Assembly (NCBI RefSeq): GCF_934295145.1
Contig: NZ_CAKRAS010000054.1
Location: 1-20,074 of the forward strand
DNA from: an uncultured Eubacterium sp.
GTDB lineage: Bacteria > Bacillota > Clostridia > Lachnospirales > Lachnospiraceae
Length of the DNA: 20,074 nt
Direction: 5' to 3'
Numbering within the stretch: the first letter of the stretch is position 1; every line of letters starts with the position of its first letter. Position numbers and translations under genes: made by a program. Below the pieces are notes generated by a model. The model saw nothing but the letters and a program-made list of their open reading frames with translations. It did not search any database and was not told the origin of the DNA. Shown piece after piece: positions 8,293-15,012 of this stretch.

Positions 8293-8334
8293 CAATCTTC
8301 TGGCAAAAATCTCCCGGCAAAATTTTCCCGGCAA
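8293..8334. repeat. Three 14-bp tandem repeats upstream of the ABC operon
   Basis: Three consecutive units of 14 bp end in GGCAA on the plus strand: CAATCTTCTGGCAA (8293-8306), AAATCTCCCGGCAA (8307-8320) and AATTTTCCCGGCAA (8321-8334). They lie 73 bp before the first adaptor ATG, next to the protease terminator. Position and spacing suggest a multi-site operator. I could not place a convincing promoter between them and the gene. Confidence 0.6.
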
Positions 8335-8372
8335 ACAAAAATGGCTACAGAATTTCCTTTTGTAACCATTTT
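8334..8372 (-). terminator. Intrinsic terminator of the XRE-protease unit
   Basis: On the minus strand AAATGGTTACA (8361-8371) pairs with TGTAGCCATTT (8339-8349), with one G-U pair, followed by TTGTTTG. The stem extends a little further past a mismatch. It lies about 65 bp after the protease stop and just before the 14-bp repeats. Confidence 0.65.
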
Positions 8373-8434
8373 ATCATGAGGTGATTTTTAATACTATTAA
8401 GATACCCTTAATTTTTATTTTTATAAATAAATGA

Positions 8435-11400
8435 TTATCGAACCTTTCCATTTACAATGCGGTAACGTCTGCCGCTCAGCCATACATATCCGTTATGAGA
8501 AAAATCCACTTTTCCATTTCTGATGTACCACCAGCCATTCTGATTGTTTGCCAGTCCATTGAAACCAAAGTTAACTTTTCCGCCTTCGATACGCCACCAG
8601 CCATTCTCATTCTTTGCCACGGTATATGCGCTGAAATCCACTTTTCCTCCACGGATCAGCCACCAGCCATTTTCATTTTTCGCTACGGTATTCGCGCTGA
8701 AATCTACTTTTCCTCCGCGAATGATCCACCATCCATTCTGGTTCTTCGCTACCGTATTCGCACTGAAGTCTACTTTTCCTCCACGAATCAGCCACCAGCC
8801 GTTCTGATTTTTCGCTACCGTATTTGCATTAAAATCAACTTTTCCATTTGCATCAATGTACCACCAGCCATTGTGATTCTTGGCTACCGTAATATATTTC
8901 TGTACAACGCCATTCACAAGGTTGTACCAGGTGCCATTTACCTTTGCAACATCCGTGATATACTGGCGGTTTCCATTCAGATAATACACATCCTCACCAT
9001 TTACCGTATAAATACCTGTGCCATAGGTTGGCTCTGGAGCCGGTGTCGGTGTTGGATCCGGTTTTACCTCTTCTTTTGTCCAGTGTGCATACAGCGTCTG
9101 GTTCGATGTGATATTTACTTTACTAGTAGATTCTACTTTGTTTCCTCCATTTGCTGCTGTGTACCAGCCTGCAAATATATAACCCGCTTTGCTTGGAACT
9201 GGTAACTCTCCATACGTGCCATCATAAGTTACCGCCTTACTGCTTGTATTTACCTGACCTCCATTTGCATTGAACGTTACCGTATAACCATTAGCTGTCC
9301 AGTGCGCATACAGCGTCTGATTTGATGTGATACTTACTTTGCTTGCAGACTCTACTTTGCTTCCTCCATTTGCTGCTGTGTACCAGCCTGCAAATGTATA
9401 ACCCGCTTTGCTTGGAACTGGTAACTCTCCATACGTGCCATCATAAGTTACCGCTTTACTACTTGTACTTACCTGGCCTCCATTTGCATTGAACGTTACC
9501 GTATAACTATTAGCTGTCCAATGTGCATACAAAGTCTGGTTTGATGTGATACTTACTTTGCTTGCAGACTCCACTTTACTTCCTCCATTTGCTGCTGTGT
9601 ACCAGCCTGCAAATGTATAACCTGCTCTGCTTGGTGCCGGTAATTCTCCATATGTTTCGCCAGAAATTACTTCTTTGGTACTTTGTTCTACTTTTCCTCC
9701 ATTTGCATCAAAAGTAACCGTGTATTTCTCTATATCTTTTTCCCAATGTGCGTATAATGTCTGATCTGCAGTAATTTCCACTTTGTTTGCAGTTTCAACT
9801 TTATTCCCATTATCGGCTGCTGTGTACCAGCCTGCAAATGTATAACCCGCTTTGCTTGGAACTGGTAACTCTCCATACATGCCATCATAAGTTACCGCCT
9901 TACTGCCTGTACTTACCTGACCTCCATTTGCATTGAACGTTACTGTGTAACTATTAGCTGTCCAATGTGCATACAAGGTCTGATCATTTGCAAAAGATAC
10001 TTGTGAATCAGCTTTTACTTGATATCCACCTGTCGCATTTGTATACCAACCTGCAAATGAATAGCCAATTCTGGTTGGTGTAGGTAACACCCCATAGGTT
10101 TCCGAATAACTTACCACTTTGCCTGTCTGATCAACCTGTCCACCATTTGCATCAAAAGTAATCGTATATTTATTAAGCGTCCAGTGCGCATACAGCGTCT
10201 GATTTTCTGATAGATTTACCTGTGTACTATCAGTCACCTGCTCTCCACCTTCTGCAGCTGTATACCAGCCTGCAAATGTGTATCCAGTTCTTTCCGGTAT
10301 CGGCATACTACCATAAGTATCTCCCTGAAATACTGTCTTAGATGTTGATTTCACGCTCCCACCATTTGCATCAAATGACACTGTGTAGCTTTCAATCTCC
10401 TCTTTCACATTTGAAGTAAACGCTTTTACACACAGATTTCCCCATGTGTAAGCAGCAAAATTTTTTCCCTGATTATATGCATATAAAGTCTTACCATTTC
10501 CCAGACTTACAGGTGCGTACCACACATATTTAGAAGAATCATCAGCACTGCAAAGACTGGATCCTTGCTCATAATCCAGCGCACACTTGTCAACACTTAC
10601 AACTACTGCGTATGTACTTCCTGGTTTTAATTTAACTGCATTCTCGAATTCGATCGTATATACACCTGCGTAAGCAGTCTGCCCCTGTGTTGTCGCATCC
10701 GTCTGATGTACACCACTTGTCGGATCATTTGACTTTGTCATGTCTGTATAAATGTCAATTGTATAATTCACATTTGCGGCACTTGTCATAGACACTGAAA
10801 CCGCTTTCAAAAGTTCTGCTGAAATACCCTTTGTTTCCTGTGTCGTAAATACATTCGCCATCGTGTTATACTGATTTGAATGCCATACATTTGCACCACC
10901 ATCATACTGATAGTTATTATCGAACCCATCATTCGCATTAAAATCAAATATCCAGGCAGTATCAGACAGCGAAGCTGTCTCATAGGACATCCAAAAATAA
11001 TTGCAATACATTCCCCAACTGTTTCTGATCAGCCATGCGCCATCAGAAGACGGTTTATTTGCTCCTGTGAAATTATCTTTGGAAAAATTGTCATCCCAAC
11101 CGACAATCATCACTGCATGGCCGCCACCGCCAGATCCAGTGTCATAATAAGTGTAACGTGCCAACGCATCATTCCATCCCATTGCAGTATCATCGTGATA
11201 ATACATAATACCTGCTGCACCATGCTCCATGATCTGCTGTTTTACATCATCCTGATTTTCCTTGATATTGATCAGATATGCATTTTCCAGATGTGGCATT
11301 CCTGCTTTATAGGCATAACTTGCATCCAGTCCATTTTCCAATACATTTTGTGCATTGCTGTACGGAACATCTGCCTCCGTATCAGGCGAAATCCACTGTC

Positions 11401-11920
11401 CCAGTCTGCGGGATGCCATTTCATAATTGCCGCCATAATGTAAATATGACACAGCCGCATTTTCATTGTAATACGTCGCTTCATCACCAGCTGTGCCACC
11501 AAGTGGATCTGTCACAGAATTATAGGTAAAATATGCCAGCTGCAGTTCACTCAGATCAATACTTTTATCTGCTGTACCATCGTTGATCAGATCATACTCA
11601 GCCAGTCCAAGTGACGAAAAAGCCCAACAGGTACCATACGGATTCTGGTCTCGTGTTGTTGGATATTTTTCCTCCAGTTCTGTCGGATCGGTCTGATAGG
11701 AAGACGGGATTGCTGAATACATCGCAATCTGTGGTTCATATACCGGGGTATTCTGATCAAGATCACTCTCTATATATCCTCCTGTCATCATCTCACTCGT
11801 AGCATCATTCACAACAGAACCTCTGTCCTGATTGTGTGGCTGCTCCGCATGTGCCTCTCCCAATGGCCATGCAAGCAACAGTGCACTCATACAAAGTGCC
11901 AGTAATCGTTTCTTTTTCAT
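8435..11920 (-). CDS. Secreted papain-like (C1A) protease with InlB B repeats and NGWW wall-binding-type repeats
   Basis: Large modular exoprotein, 1161 aa. The signal peptide has Lys at 2-5 and a hydrophobic core; cleavage is likely after AHA (residue 25). The peptidase C1 domain (about 75-325) has Gln92, catalytic Cys98 in GTCWAFSS, His268 in GGGGHAVMIVGW and Asn300 in LIRNSWG, so it looks active. A beta-rich region (about 340-500), like the lectin-like domain found after C1 domains in such proteins, follows. Six Listeria-Bacteroides repeats (512-947) have the pattern YTVTFDANGG, GYTFAGWYT, QTLYAHW. A Pro/Thr linker leads to six C-terminal NGWW repeats (about 1013-1161). There is no LPXTG anchor; the last repeats probably hold it on the envelope. 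The ribosome site is GGGAGG. It is probably co-transcribed with the upstream XRE gene. Target protein unknown. Confidence 0.9.
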   Translation of the reverse strand: MKKKRLLALCMSALLLAWPLGEAHAEQPHNQDRGSVVNDATSEMMTGGYIESDLDQNTPVYEPQIAMYSAIPSSYQTDPTELEEKYPTTRDQNPYGTCWAFSSLGLAEYDLINDGTADKSIDLSELQLAYFTYNSVTDPLGGTAGDEATYYNENAAVSYLHYGGNYEMASRRLGQWISPDTEADVPYSNAQNVLENGLDASYAYKAGMPHLENAYLINIKENQDDVKQQIMEHGAAGIMYYHDDTAMGWNDALARYTYYDTGSGGGGHAVMIVGWDDNFSKDNFTGANKPSSDGAWLIRNSWGMYCNYFWMSYETASLSDTAWIFDFNANDGFDNNYQYDGGANVWHSNQYNTMANVFTTQETKGISAELLKAVSVSMTSAANVNYTIDIYTDMTKSNDPTSGVHQTDATTQGQTAYAGVYTIEFENAVKLKPGSTYAVVVSVDKCALDYEQGSSLCSADDSSKYVWYAPVSLGNGKTLYAYNQGKNFAAYTWGNLCVKAFTSNVKEEIESYTVSFDANGGSVKSTSKTVFQGDTYGSMPIPERTGYTFAGWYTAAEGGEQVTDSTQVNLSENQTLYAHWTLNKYTITFDANGGQVDQTGKVVSYSETYGVLPTPTRIGYSFAGWYTNATGGYQVKADSQVSFANDQTLYAHWTANSYTVTFNANGGQVSTGSKAVTYDGMYGELPVPSKAGYTFAGWYTAADNGNKVETANKVEITADQTLYAHWEKDIEKYTVTFDANGGKVEQSTKEVISGETYGELPAPSRAGYTFAGWYTAANGGSKVESASKVSITSNQTLYAHWTANSYTVTFNANGGQVSTSSKAVTYDGTYGELPVPSKAGYTFAGWYTAANGGSKVESASKVSITSNQTLYAHWTANGYTVTFNANGGQVNTSSKAVTYDGTYGELPVPSKAGYIFAGWYTAANGGNKVESTSKVNITSNQTLYAHWTKEEVKPDPTPTPAPEPTYGTGIYTVNGEDVYYLNGNRQYITDVAKVNGTWYNLVNGVVQKYITVAKNHNGWWYIDANGKVDFNANTVAKNQNGWWLIRGGKVDFSANTVAKNQNGWWIIRGGKVDFSANTVAKNENGWWLIRGGKVDFSAYTVAKNENGWWRIEGGKVNFGFNGLANNQNGWWYIRNGKVDFSHNGYVWLSGRRYRIVNGKVR
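8470..8883 (-). repeat. Coding array of six NGWW repeats
   Basis: Six units of about 22 codons (66 bp) share the pattern N-x-NGWW-x-I-x-GGKVDF-x-ANTVAK. The middle units are nearly identical in DNA, so they look recently duplicated. The pattern resembles glucan- or choline-binding repeats of Firmicutes surface proteins, though I cannot name the exact family. Confidence 0.8.
9080..10387 (-). repeat. Coding array of six InlB B (Listeria-Bacteroides) repeats
   Basis: Six units of about 73 codons (219 bp) encode residues 512-947. Long DNA blocks recur almost unchanged, such as the part encoding PSKAGYTFAGWYTAA near 9160, 9385 and 9830, while the first two units nearest the protease domain are more diverged. 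This fits expansion by unequal recombination at the C-terminal side. Confidence 0.85.
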
Positions 11921-11965
11921 TTGTTCCTCCCTTGATTTCTGGCGATACTGCTTGTTTCTCTATTA

Positions 11966-12316
11966 TTATCCTTTATCAGGTATTTCTTTCATTGCTTCCA
12001 AATATCCTAATACTCGATTTTTTTGTTTTATATCCAATTTTCGAAAAGATTCTACCAAAAAATCCTCTTCATGATTCAAGATAACATCTGGAACAACCTG
12101 CAATATTTCATTCACACTATTATTCTCTGCTAACAGTTCATATGGGGTTACCTGCAGCACCTCACATATTTTCAAAATTTTATCTGCAGACGGATTTGTT
12201 CCTTTTCGCTTCCAATCGCTAATCGTACTTTGAGATATCTCTGTCCGTTCTGAAAATTCTTTTTGTGTCATACCACGCTGTTTTATTAATGAAAATATTT
12301 TCTGGCTGATTAACAT
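11966..12316 (-). CDS. XRE-family helix-turn-helix transcriptional regulator
   Basis: A small DNA-binding protein, 116 aa. Residues about 5-62 form a Cro/C1-type HTH: MTQKEFSERTEISQSTISDW is the two-helix core, followed by GTNPSADKILKICEVLQVTPYELL. The C-terminal 50 residues are charged and end in FRKLDIKQKNRVLGYLEAM, a helical tail common in short clostridial XRE repressors and probably for dimerisation. The ATG follows AGGAATTAATAT. The gene ends 45 bp before the protease gene with no promoter or terminator between, so it likely controls its own operon. Target genes are not shown by the sequence. A 7-bp direct repeat, CACTACT, at 12330 and 12343 in the leader is a weak operator candidate. 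Confidence 0.88.
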   Translation of the reverse strand: MLISQKIFSLIKQRGMTQKEFSERTEISQSTISDWKRKGTNPSADKILKICEVLQVTPYELLAENNSVNEILQVVPDVILNHEEDFLVESFRKLDIKQKNRVLGYLEAMKEIPDKG

Positions 12317-12377
12317 ATATTAATTCCTACACTACTCATATTCACTACTTATCTATTTTCCAATATGTTACTTTTTC

Positions 12378-12406
12378 ATTATAACTGTGGTATAAATATT
12401 TGACAA
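12378..12406 (-). promoter_or_regulatory. Strong sigma-A promoter for the XRE-protease unit
   Basis: The minus strand has TTGTCA (12401-12406), a 17-bp spacer and perfect TATAAT (12378-12383). The leader to the XRE ATG would be about 55 nt. It lies directly behind the stop of the 12429 gene. Confidence 0.75.
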
Positions 12407-12428
12407 TTACTATTTTGATAATACTATA

Positions 12429-12872
12429 TTACCATCTCTTTCCCTTTTCATCTTCTTTTACCCATTTTTCAATCTCTTCTATATCACGTTTCATAACTTT
12501 TGCAACTGCATCAATTGGTATCCCAGCCTTTACACATTGAAGCGACAGCTTTCGGTCCTGTTCAAGTTTTTTCAATTCCTCTTTTTCACGCTTCAGACTT
12601 TCATCACTAAATTTCGACTCAGATAAATCATCTAATTCCATCTCAAATATTTCAGTAACTATAAATTCCTGCCATGTAGCATTTTTCTTACACCATTCGC
12701 GTTCACCTTCATCATATTTAAAAAAGTCCATCTGACCATATATAAAATCATTCTGTAAAAGCCATTCCTCCATCTTTTCAATAGACGAGAAAACTCTCAC
12801 TTCCGTATCAGTAGGCTGTGCAAATAATATTCCCGCTTTTTTCCTCGTTAATTTCAAATAATATACTTTCAT
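12429..12872 (-). CDS. Unrecognised protein with Rpn-like C-terminal helices
   Basis: I do not recognise this 147-residue protein. The N-terminal half (about 1-85) looks alpha/beta, with aromatic-rich stretches such as NDFIYGQMDFFKYDEG and a Trp-containing segment (WCKKNATWQEF). The middle is a charged helix (KREKEELKKLEQDRK). The last 40 residues (SLQCVKAGIPIDAVAKVMKR then EEIEKWV) resemble the helical tail at the end of the Rpn protein at 17030-18010 (LANMGLSLESIAKAVRVSMD). No signal peptide or membrane helix is seen, so it is probably cytoplasmic. A GGGGAAG ribosome site precedes the ATG. It lies 28 bp after the 12901 gene, in one operon with it. An immunity or antitoxin role is possible but unproven. 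Confidence 0.75.
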   Translation of the reverse strand: MKVYYLKLTRKKAGILFAQPTDTEVRVFSSIEKMEEWLLQNDFIYGQMDFFKYDEGEREWCKKNATWQEFIVTEIFEMELDDLSESKFSDESLKREKEELKKLEQDRKLSLQCVKAGIPIDAVAKVMKRDIEEIEKWVKEDEKGKRW

Positions 12873-12900
12873 TTTGTTATCTTCCCCTCTCTCGATTTAT

Positions 12901-13596
12901 TTACCATTCACAAGTTTCTATATGCTTCCCTAACTTTCTCTTCACAATAATGTCCGTAATTTCTGAATTAAACTCATTTGCCTTTATTAAAACCCAATCG
13001 TCGAAATAATCATAAATTTCTCTGTAGTGCTCATATAACTTTCTTGCAGATAATATATCGTTTTCACTTATATCTTCCATTACTTTTTCTACGCAATAAC
13101 CTTTTTTTTCAATATAATTTTTAAAATCAGAATCTGCCTCTTTATATTTATACTCTGTTAACATATATCTGAGTACCTGATCCTCTACTTTGCGTCTATA
13201 CTCAAATTCATAATCATTTTCATCCAAATGCTTTTCTATCAATTCTAACGGTACTTTTATTCTAAAAGGCCCTGGAATAATGTAGTACCATCTCTGATCC
13301 AAATCATAAAAATAGCCATAATCAACAAACATTATCTTTCCAAAAATTTCTCGCTCCGTATCCCCTATCCAAAATGGTTCACCCGTCAATGCTTGCGCTT
13401 CTAACCAGCTATTTCCTCCTGGTCTTCCAATCATTCTAGTCTGCCCTAAGCCAAAAAGATAATCTACTGTTTCCGGATGAGAATACCATATCAGAAGTCT
13501 GACACCGACCATCTTAAAGTAGCCACCATTTCCGCTCCATCCATATTCGACATGTCCATCTGCATGCCTTCTGGCAATAATACTTACGTCTCCCAT
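12901..13596 (-). CDS. Conserved-looking hypothetical protein, first gene of a two-gene operon
   Basis: A 231-residue protein of unknown function. The N-terminal region is rich in Gly and aromatics (MGDVSIIARRHADGHVEYGW then GNGGYFKMVG), with later motifs YLFGLGQTRMIG, EPFWIGDTE and WYYIIPGPFRIK suggesting a beta-rich domain to about residue 120. The remainder is charged and probably helical (HLDENDYEFEYRRKVEDQVL to the end). It has no signal peptide, no membrane helix and no catalytic motif I can name. Similar proteins seem familiar from gut Firmicutes as hypotheticals, but that is recollection. The ribosome site GAGAGGATG precedes the ATG. A promoter with a palindromic operator lies immediately upstream, so the operon is probably regulated tightly. 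Confidence 0.78.
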   Translation of the reverse strand: MGDVSIIARRHADGHVEYGWSGNGGYFKMVGVRLLIWYSHPETVDYLFGLGQTRMIGRPGGNSWLEAQALTGEPFWIGDTEREIFGKIMFVDYGYFYDLDQRWYYIIPGPFRIKVPLELIEKHLDENDYEFEYRRKVEDQVLRYMLTEYKYKEADSDFKNYIEKKGYCVEKVMEDISENDILSARKLYEHYREIYDYFDDWVLIKANEFNSEITDIIVKRKLGKHIETCEW

Positions 13597-13620
13597 TTTA
13601 TATCATCCTCTCTGTTTTTT

Positions 13621-13641
13621 GTATATACGTTACGTATATAC
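13621..13641. promoter_or_regulatory. 21-bp perfect palindrome at the promoter start region (operator candidate)
   Basis: GTATATACGT and ACGTATATAC flank a single central base. The palindrome starts 2 bp downstream of the -10 box of the 13644-13672 promoter, covering the expected transcription start, where a repressor would block initiation. A further partial copy of the half-site runs on into the -10. Confidence 0.7.
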
Positions 13642-13643
13642 GT

Positions 13644-13672
13644 ATATTATTATAAAACAAAAGACATGTCAA
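13644..13672 (-). promoter_or_regulatory. Promoter for the 13596-12429 operon
   Basis: The minus strand has perfect TTGACA (13667-13672), a 17-bp spacer and TAATAT (13644-13649, 4/6). The -35 lies inside the preceding gene's terminator stem-loop. Confidence 0.65.
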
Positions 13673-13692
13673 GTATCTCTCAACATGCCTTT
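13660..13692 (-). terminator. Intrinsic terminator of the first Rpn gene
   Basis: On the minus strand AAAGGCATG (13684-13692) pairs with CATGTCTTT (13660-13668), including one G-U pair, followed by TGTTTTATAA. It sits about 20 bp after the Rpn stop. Confidence 0.7.
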
Positions 13693-13712
13693 TTTTAATT
13701 TTTCATCATTCT

Positions 13713-14546
13713 TTATTTTTCCTGTAATAACTCTGCACAAATCTGATCTACATCATAATTCGGTGCATACTTACTTGCCACTACACAAATTTTACGAATC
13801 ACATCAGGATCTTCTTCTAATGCCCCAACAATGTCTTCCTCATTTAATCCTTTAGCTATTTTTTTGATTGTCTGCCGAATCAGCGTTTTTAAATAGCCTC
13901 TTTCCTCACCTATCGCCAACGACTCTTCCCGCTCCTGCTTTATATGTGTTTCCTGATCATATTCAAAAATACTCATTCGTAACACCTCCGATCGATTACG
14001 CTTCAGAAAATCTGCTAAAATCCCATTCTGGATACATTCATCCACAGCTTTTTCTATTGCCAATTCAAACTTCATTTGCTCCTGATATTTTCGAACAGTA
14101 TCTACAAAAATCATATACTGATGCAACGTTGGACTCTTTGCTGCTAATTCCATATTATGTCCTTCGTTAATATTCAGTATCGTAATCTTTAAATCCAAAT
14201 CCGGTTCACCAGAATGTTTCATATATGCTTCTGATAAACGCTGCTCTACTACATCCGGAATTTTCTCTGTTCCATTATAGAATACCACAAATTTCGGTTC
14301 TGGCAATGAAATCATCTTTCTTCCATACAAATTTTCATTTCTGGTCAATGCAGAATAGATACATGTTACATAAATCAAATTTCGCAATGGCATGTTTTTA
14401 TTTACTGTCGACTGATGTTCATATAAAACCAGCTGCGATGCAATCACAAATGATACATCATTCTTCATCCCCATATAAATTGCATTTTCCAATCTGATGG
14501 TGTATTCATCAACTATTTTTTGTATTTGATCGCAATATTGTATCAT
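13713..14546 (-). CDS. Rpn-family (PDDEXK_2) nuclease-like protein, N-terminally shortened
   Basis: The Rpn/PDDEXK_2 family contains recombination-promoting nucleases often labelled putative transposases. Of 277 residues, about 20-200 match the Rpn at 17030-18010 closely: YMGMKNDVSFVIASQL, YEHQSTVNKNMPLRNLIYVT, FVVFYNGTE, AAKSPTLHQYMIFVDT. The candidate active-site ExQ is Glu43-Gln45 in YEHQS. The first 19 residues (MIQYCDQIQKIVDEY) do not match and replace about 75 N-terminal residues of the other copy, including its DRVFRMLLND segment. The C-terminus also differs, having a Leu/Ile-rich helical tail ending YDVDQICAELLQEK. The ATG is 7 nt after GAGG. Loss of the N-terminal strand and helices may leave it inactive. 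Confidence 0.8.
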   Translation of the reverse strand: MIQYCDQIQKIVDEYTIRLENAIYMGMKNDVSFVIASQLVLYEHQSTVNKNMPLRNLIYVTCIYSALTRNENLYGRKMISLPEPKFVVFYNGTEKIPDVVEQRLSEAYMKHSGEPDLDLKITILNINEGHNMELAAKSPTLHQYMIFVDTVRKYQEQMKFELAIEKAVDECIQNGILADFLKRNRSEVLRMSIFEYDQETHIKQEREESLAIGEERGYLKTLIRQTIKKIAKGLNEEDIVGALEEDPDVIRKICVVASKYAPNYDVDQICAELLQEK

Positions 14547-14607
14547 TCATAATCCTCATTTGTGATATATTAAATTATATTTGTCGTTTAAAGTTTCTTT
14601 TCCTCTT

Positions 14608-14635
14608 AAAAAAGACCGCCCCTCCCGAGACGGCC
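14608..14635 (-). terminator. Intrinsic terminator after the rmlB remnant
   Basis: On the minus strand GGCCGTC (14629-14635) pairs with GGCGGTC (14614-14620), with two G-U pairs and a GC-rich loop, followed by TTTTTT. It is probably the old terminator of the sugar-nucleotide operon. Confidence 0.7.
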
Positions 14636-14651
14636 TTCCACCACGGCAATC

Positions 14652-14817
14652 CTACCGATTGCCATACATCTTCTCATAATAATTCTGATACTCACCACTG
14701 ATGATAGTCTCTCACCACTCACGGTTATCCAGATACCACTGAAATGTCGATATTCTTCTTCTCGTTATGTCCATCGACATTATAAACCTCACCCACGCGT
14801 CCTTTATGGATGATCAA
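14652..14817 (-). pseudogene. rmlB: Remnant of dTDP-glucose 4,6-dehydratase
   Basis: RmlB makes the keto intermediate for dTDP-rhamnose. The minus strand encodes LIIHKGRVGEVYNVDGHNE, then KKNIDI, the usual RmlB stretch after the catalytic domain. An internal deletion then joins this, out of frame, to the family's C-terminus: WYLDNREW, an in-frame TGA where a second Trp is expected, and ETIISGEYQNYYEKMYGNR before TAG. About 70-80 codons are missing at the junction, and the whole N-terminal two thirds are absent. It cannot be functional. With the ugd remnant, it points to a former polysaccharide gene cluster. Confidence 0.85.
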
Positions 14818-14844
14818 ATACGTCTGATAACATTTGCAAATTCG

Positions 14845-15012
14845 TCATAATCTGAACAATCTATCCCTGATTGCTTCGAAATACTGTGGTTCTGTTTCAG
14901 TTCCTTCTGTAATGATCAAATGATACTCCGGGCAAATCATGATATTCTTATCTCGTCGTGGTTTCATCCAGCTTTTACCCAGATCACTTTTTTTCGGAGG
15001 TTTTAAACTCAT
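14845..15012 (-). pseudogene. Truncated RloB (partner of the RloA-like ATPase)
   Basis: A 55-codon reading frame starts with an ATG that overlaps the ATPase stop (ATGA). It encodes MSLKPPKKSDLGKSWMKP, then a segment with IITEGTETEPQYFEAIRD, the recognisable N-terminal EG-x-TEP-x-YF motif of RloB-family proteins. It stops at TGA directly after this motif, whereas RloB proteins are normally about 200 residues or more. What follows is rmlB-derived sequence. I infer that the rest was lost in the rearrangement. Overlapping starts show the pair was once translationally coupled. Confidence 0.8.

Noticed and set aside
8435..8600. LPXTG sortase signal on the protease
   Set aside because: The protein ends in repeat sequence (RRYRIVNGKVR) with no LPXTG motif or C-terminal membrane helix.
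8495..9205. Plus-strand open frame of 236 codons
   Set aside because: Antisense to the repeat arrays of the protease; it is repetitive only because the sense strand is.
8470..10387. Possible CRISPR-like periodic repeats
   Set aside because: The periods of about 66 and 219 bp are in-frame protein repeats with no constant spacer structure.
12400..12427. Plus-strand TTGACA followed by TACTAT
   Set aside because: It would transcribe against the 12429 gene with no plus-strand gene downstream; the -10 is weak and the region is AT-rich. The minus-strand promoter in the same place is much better.
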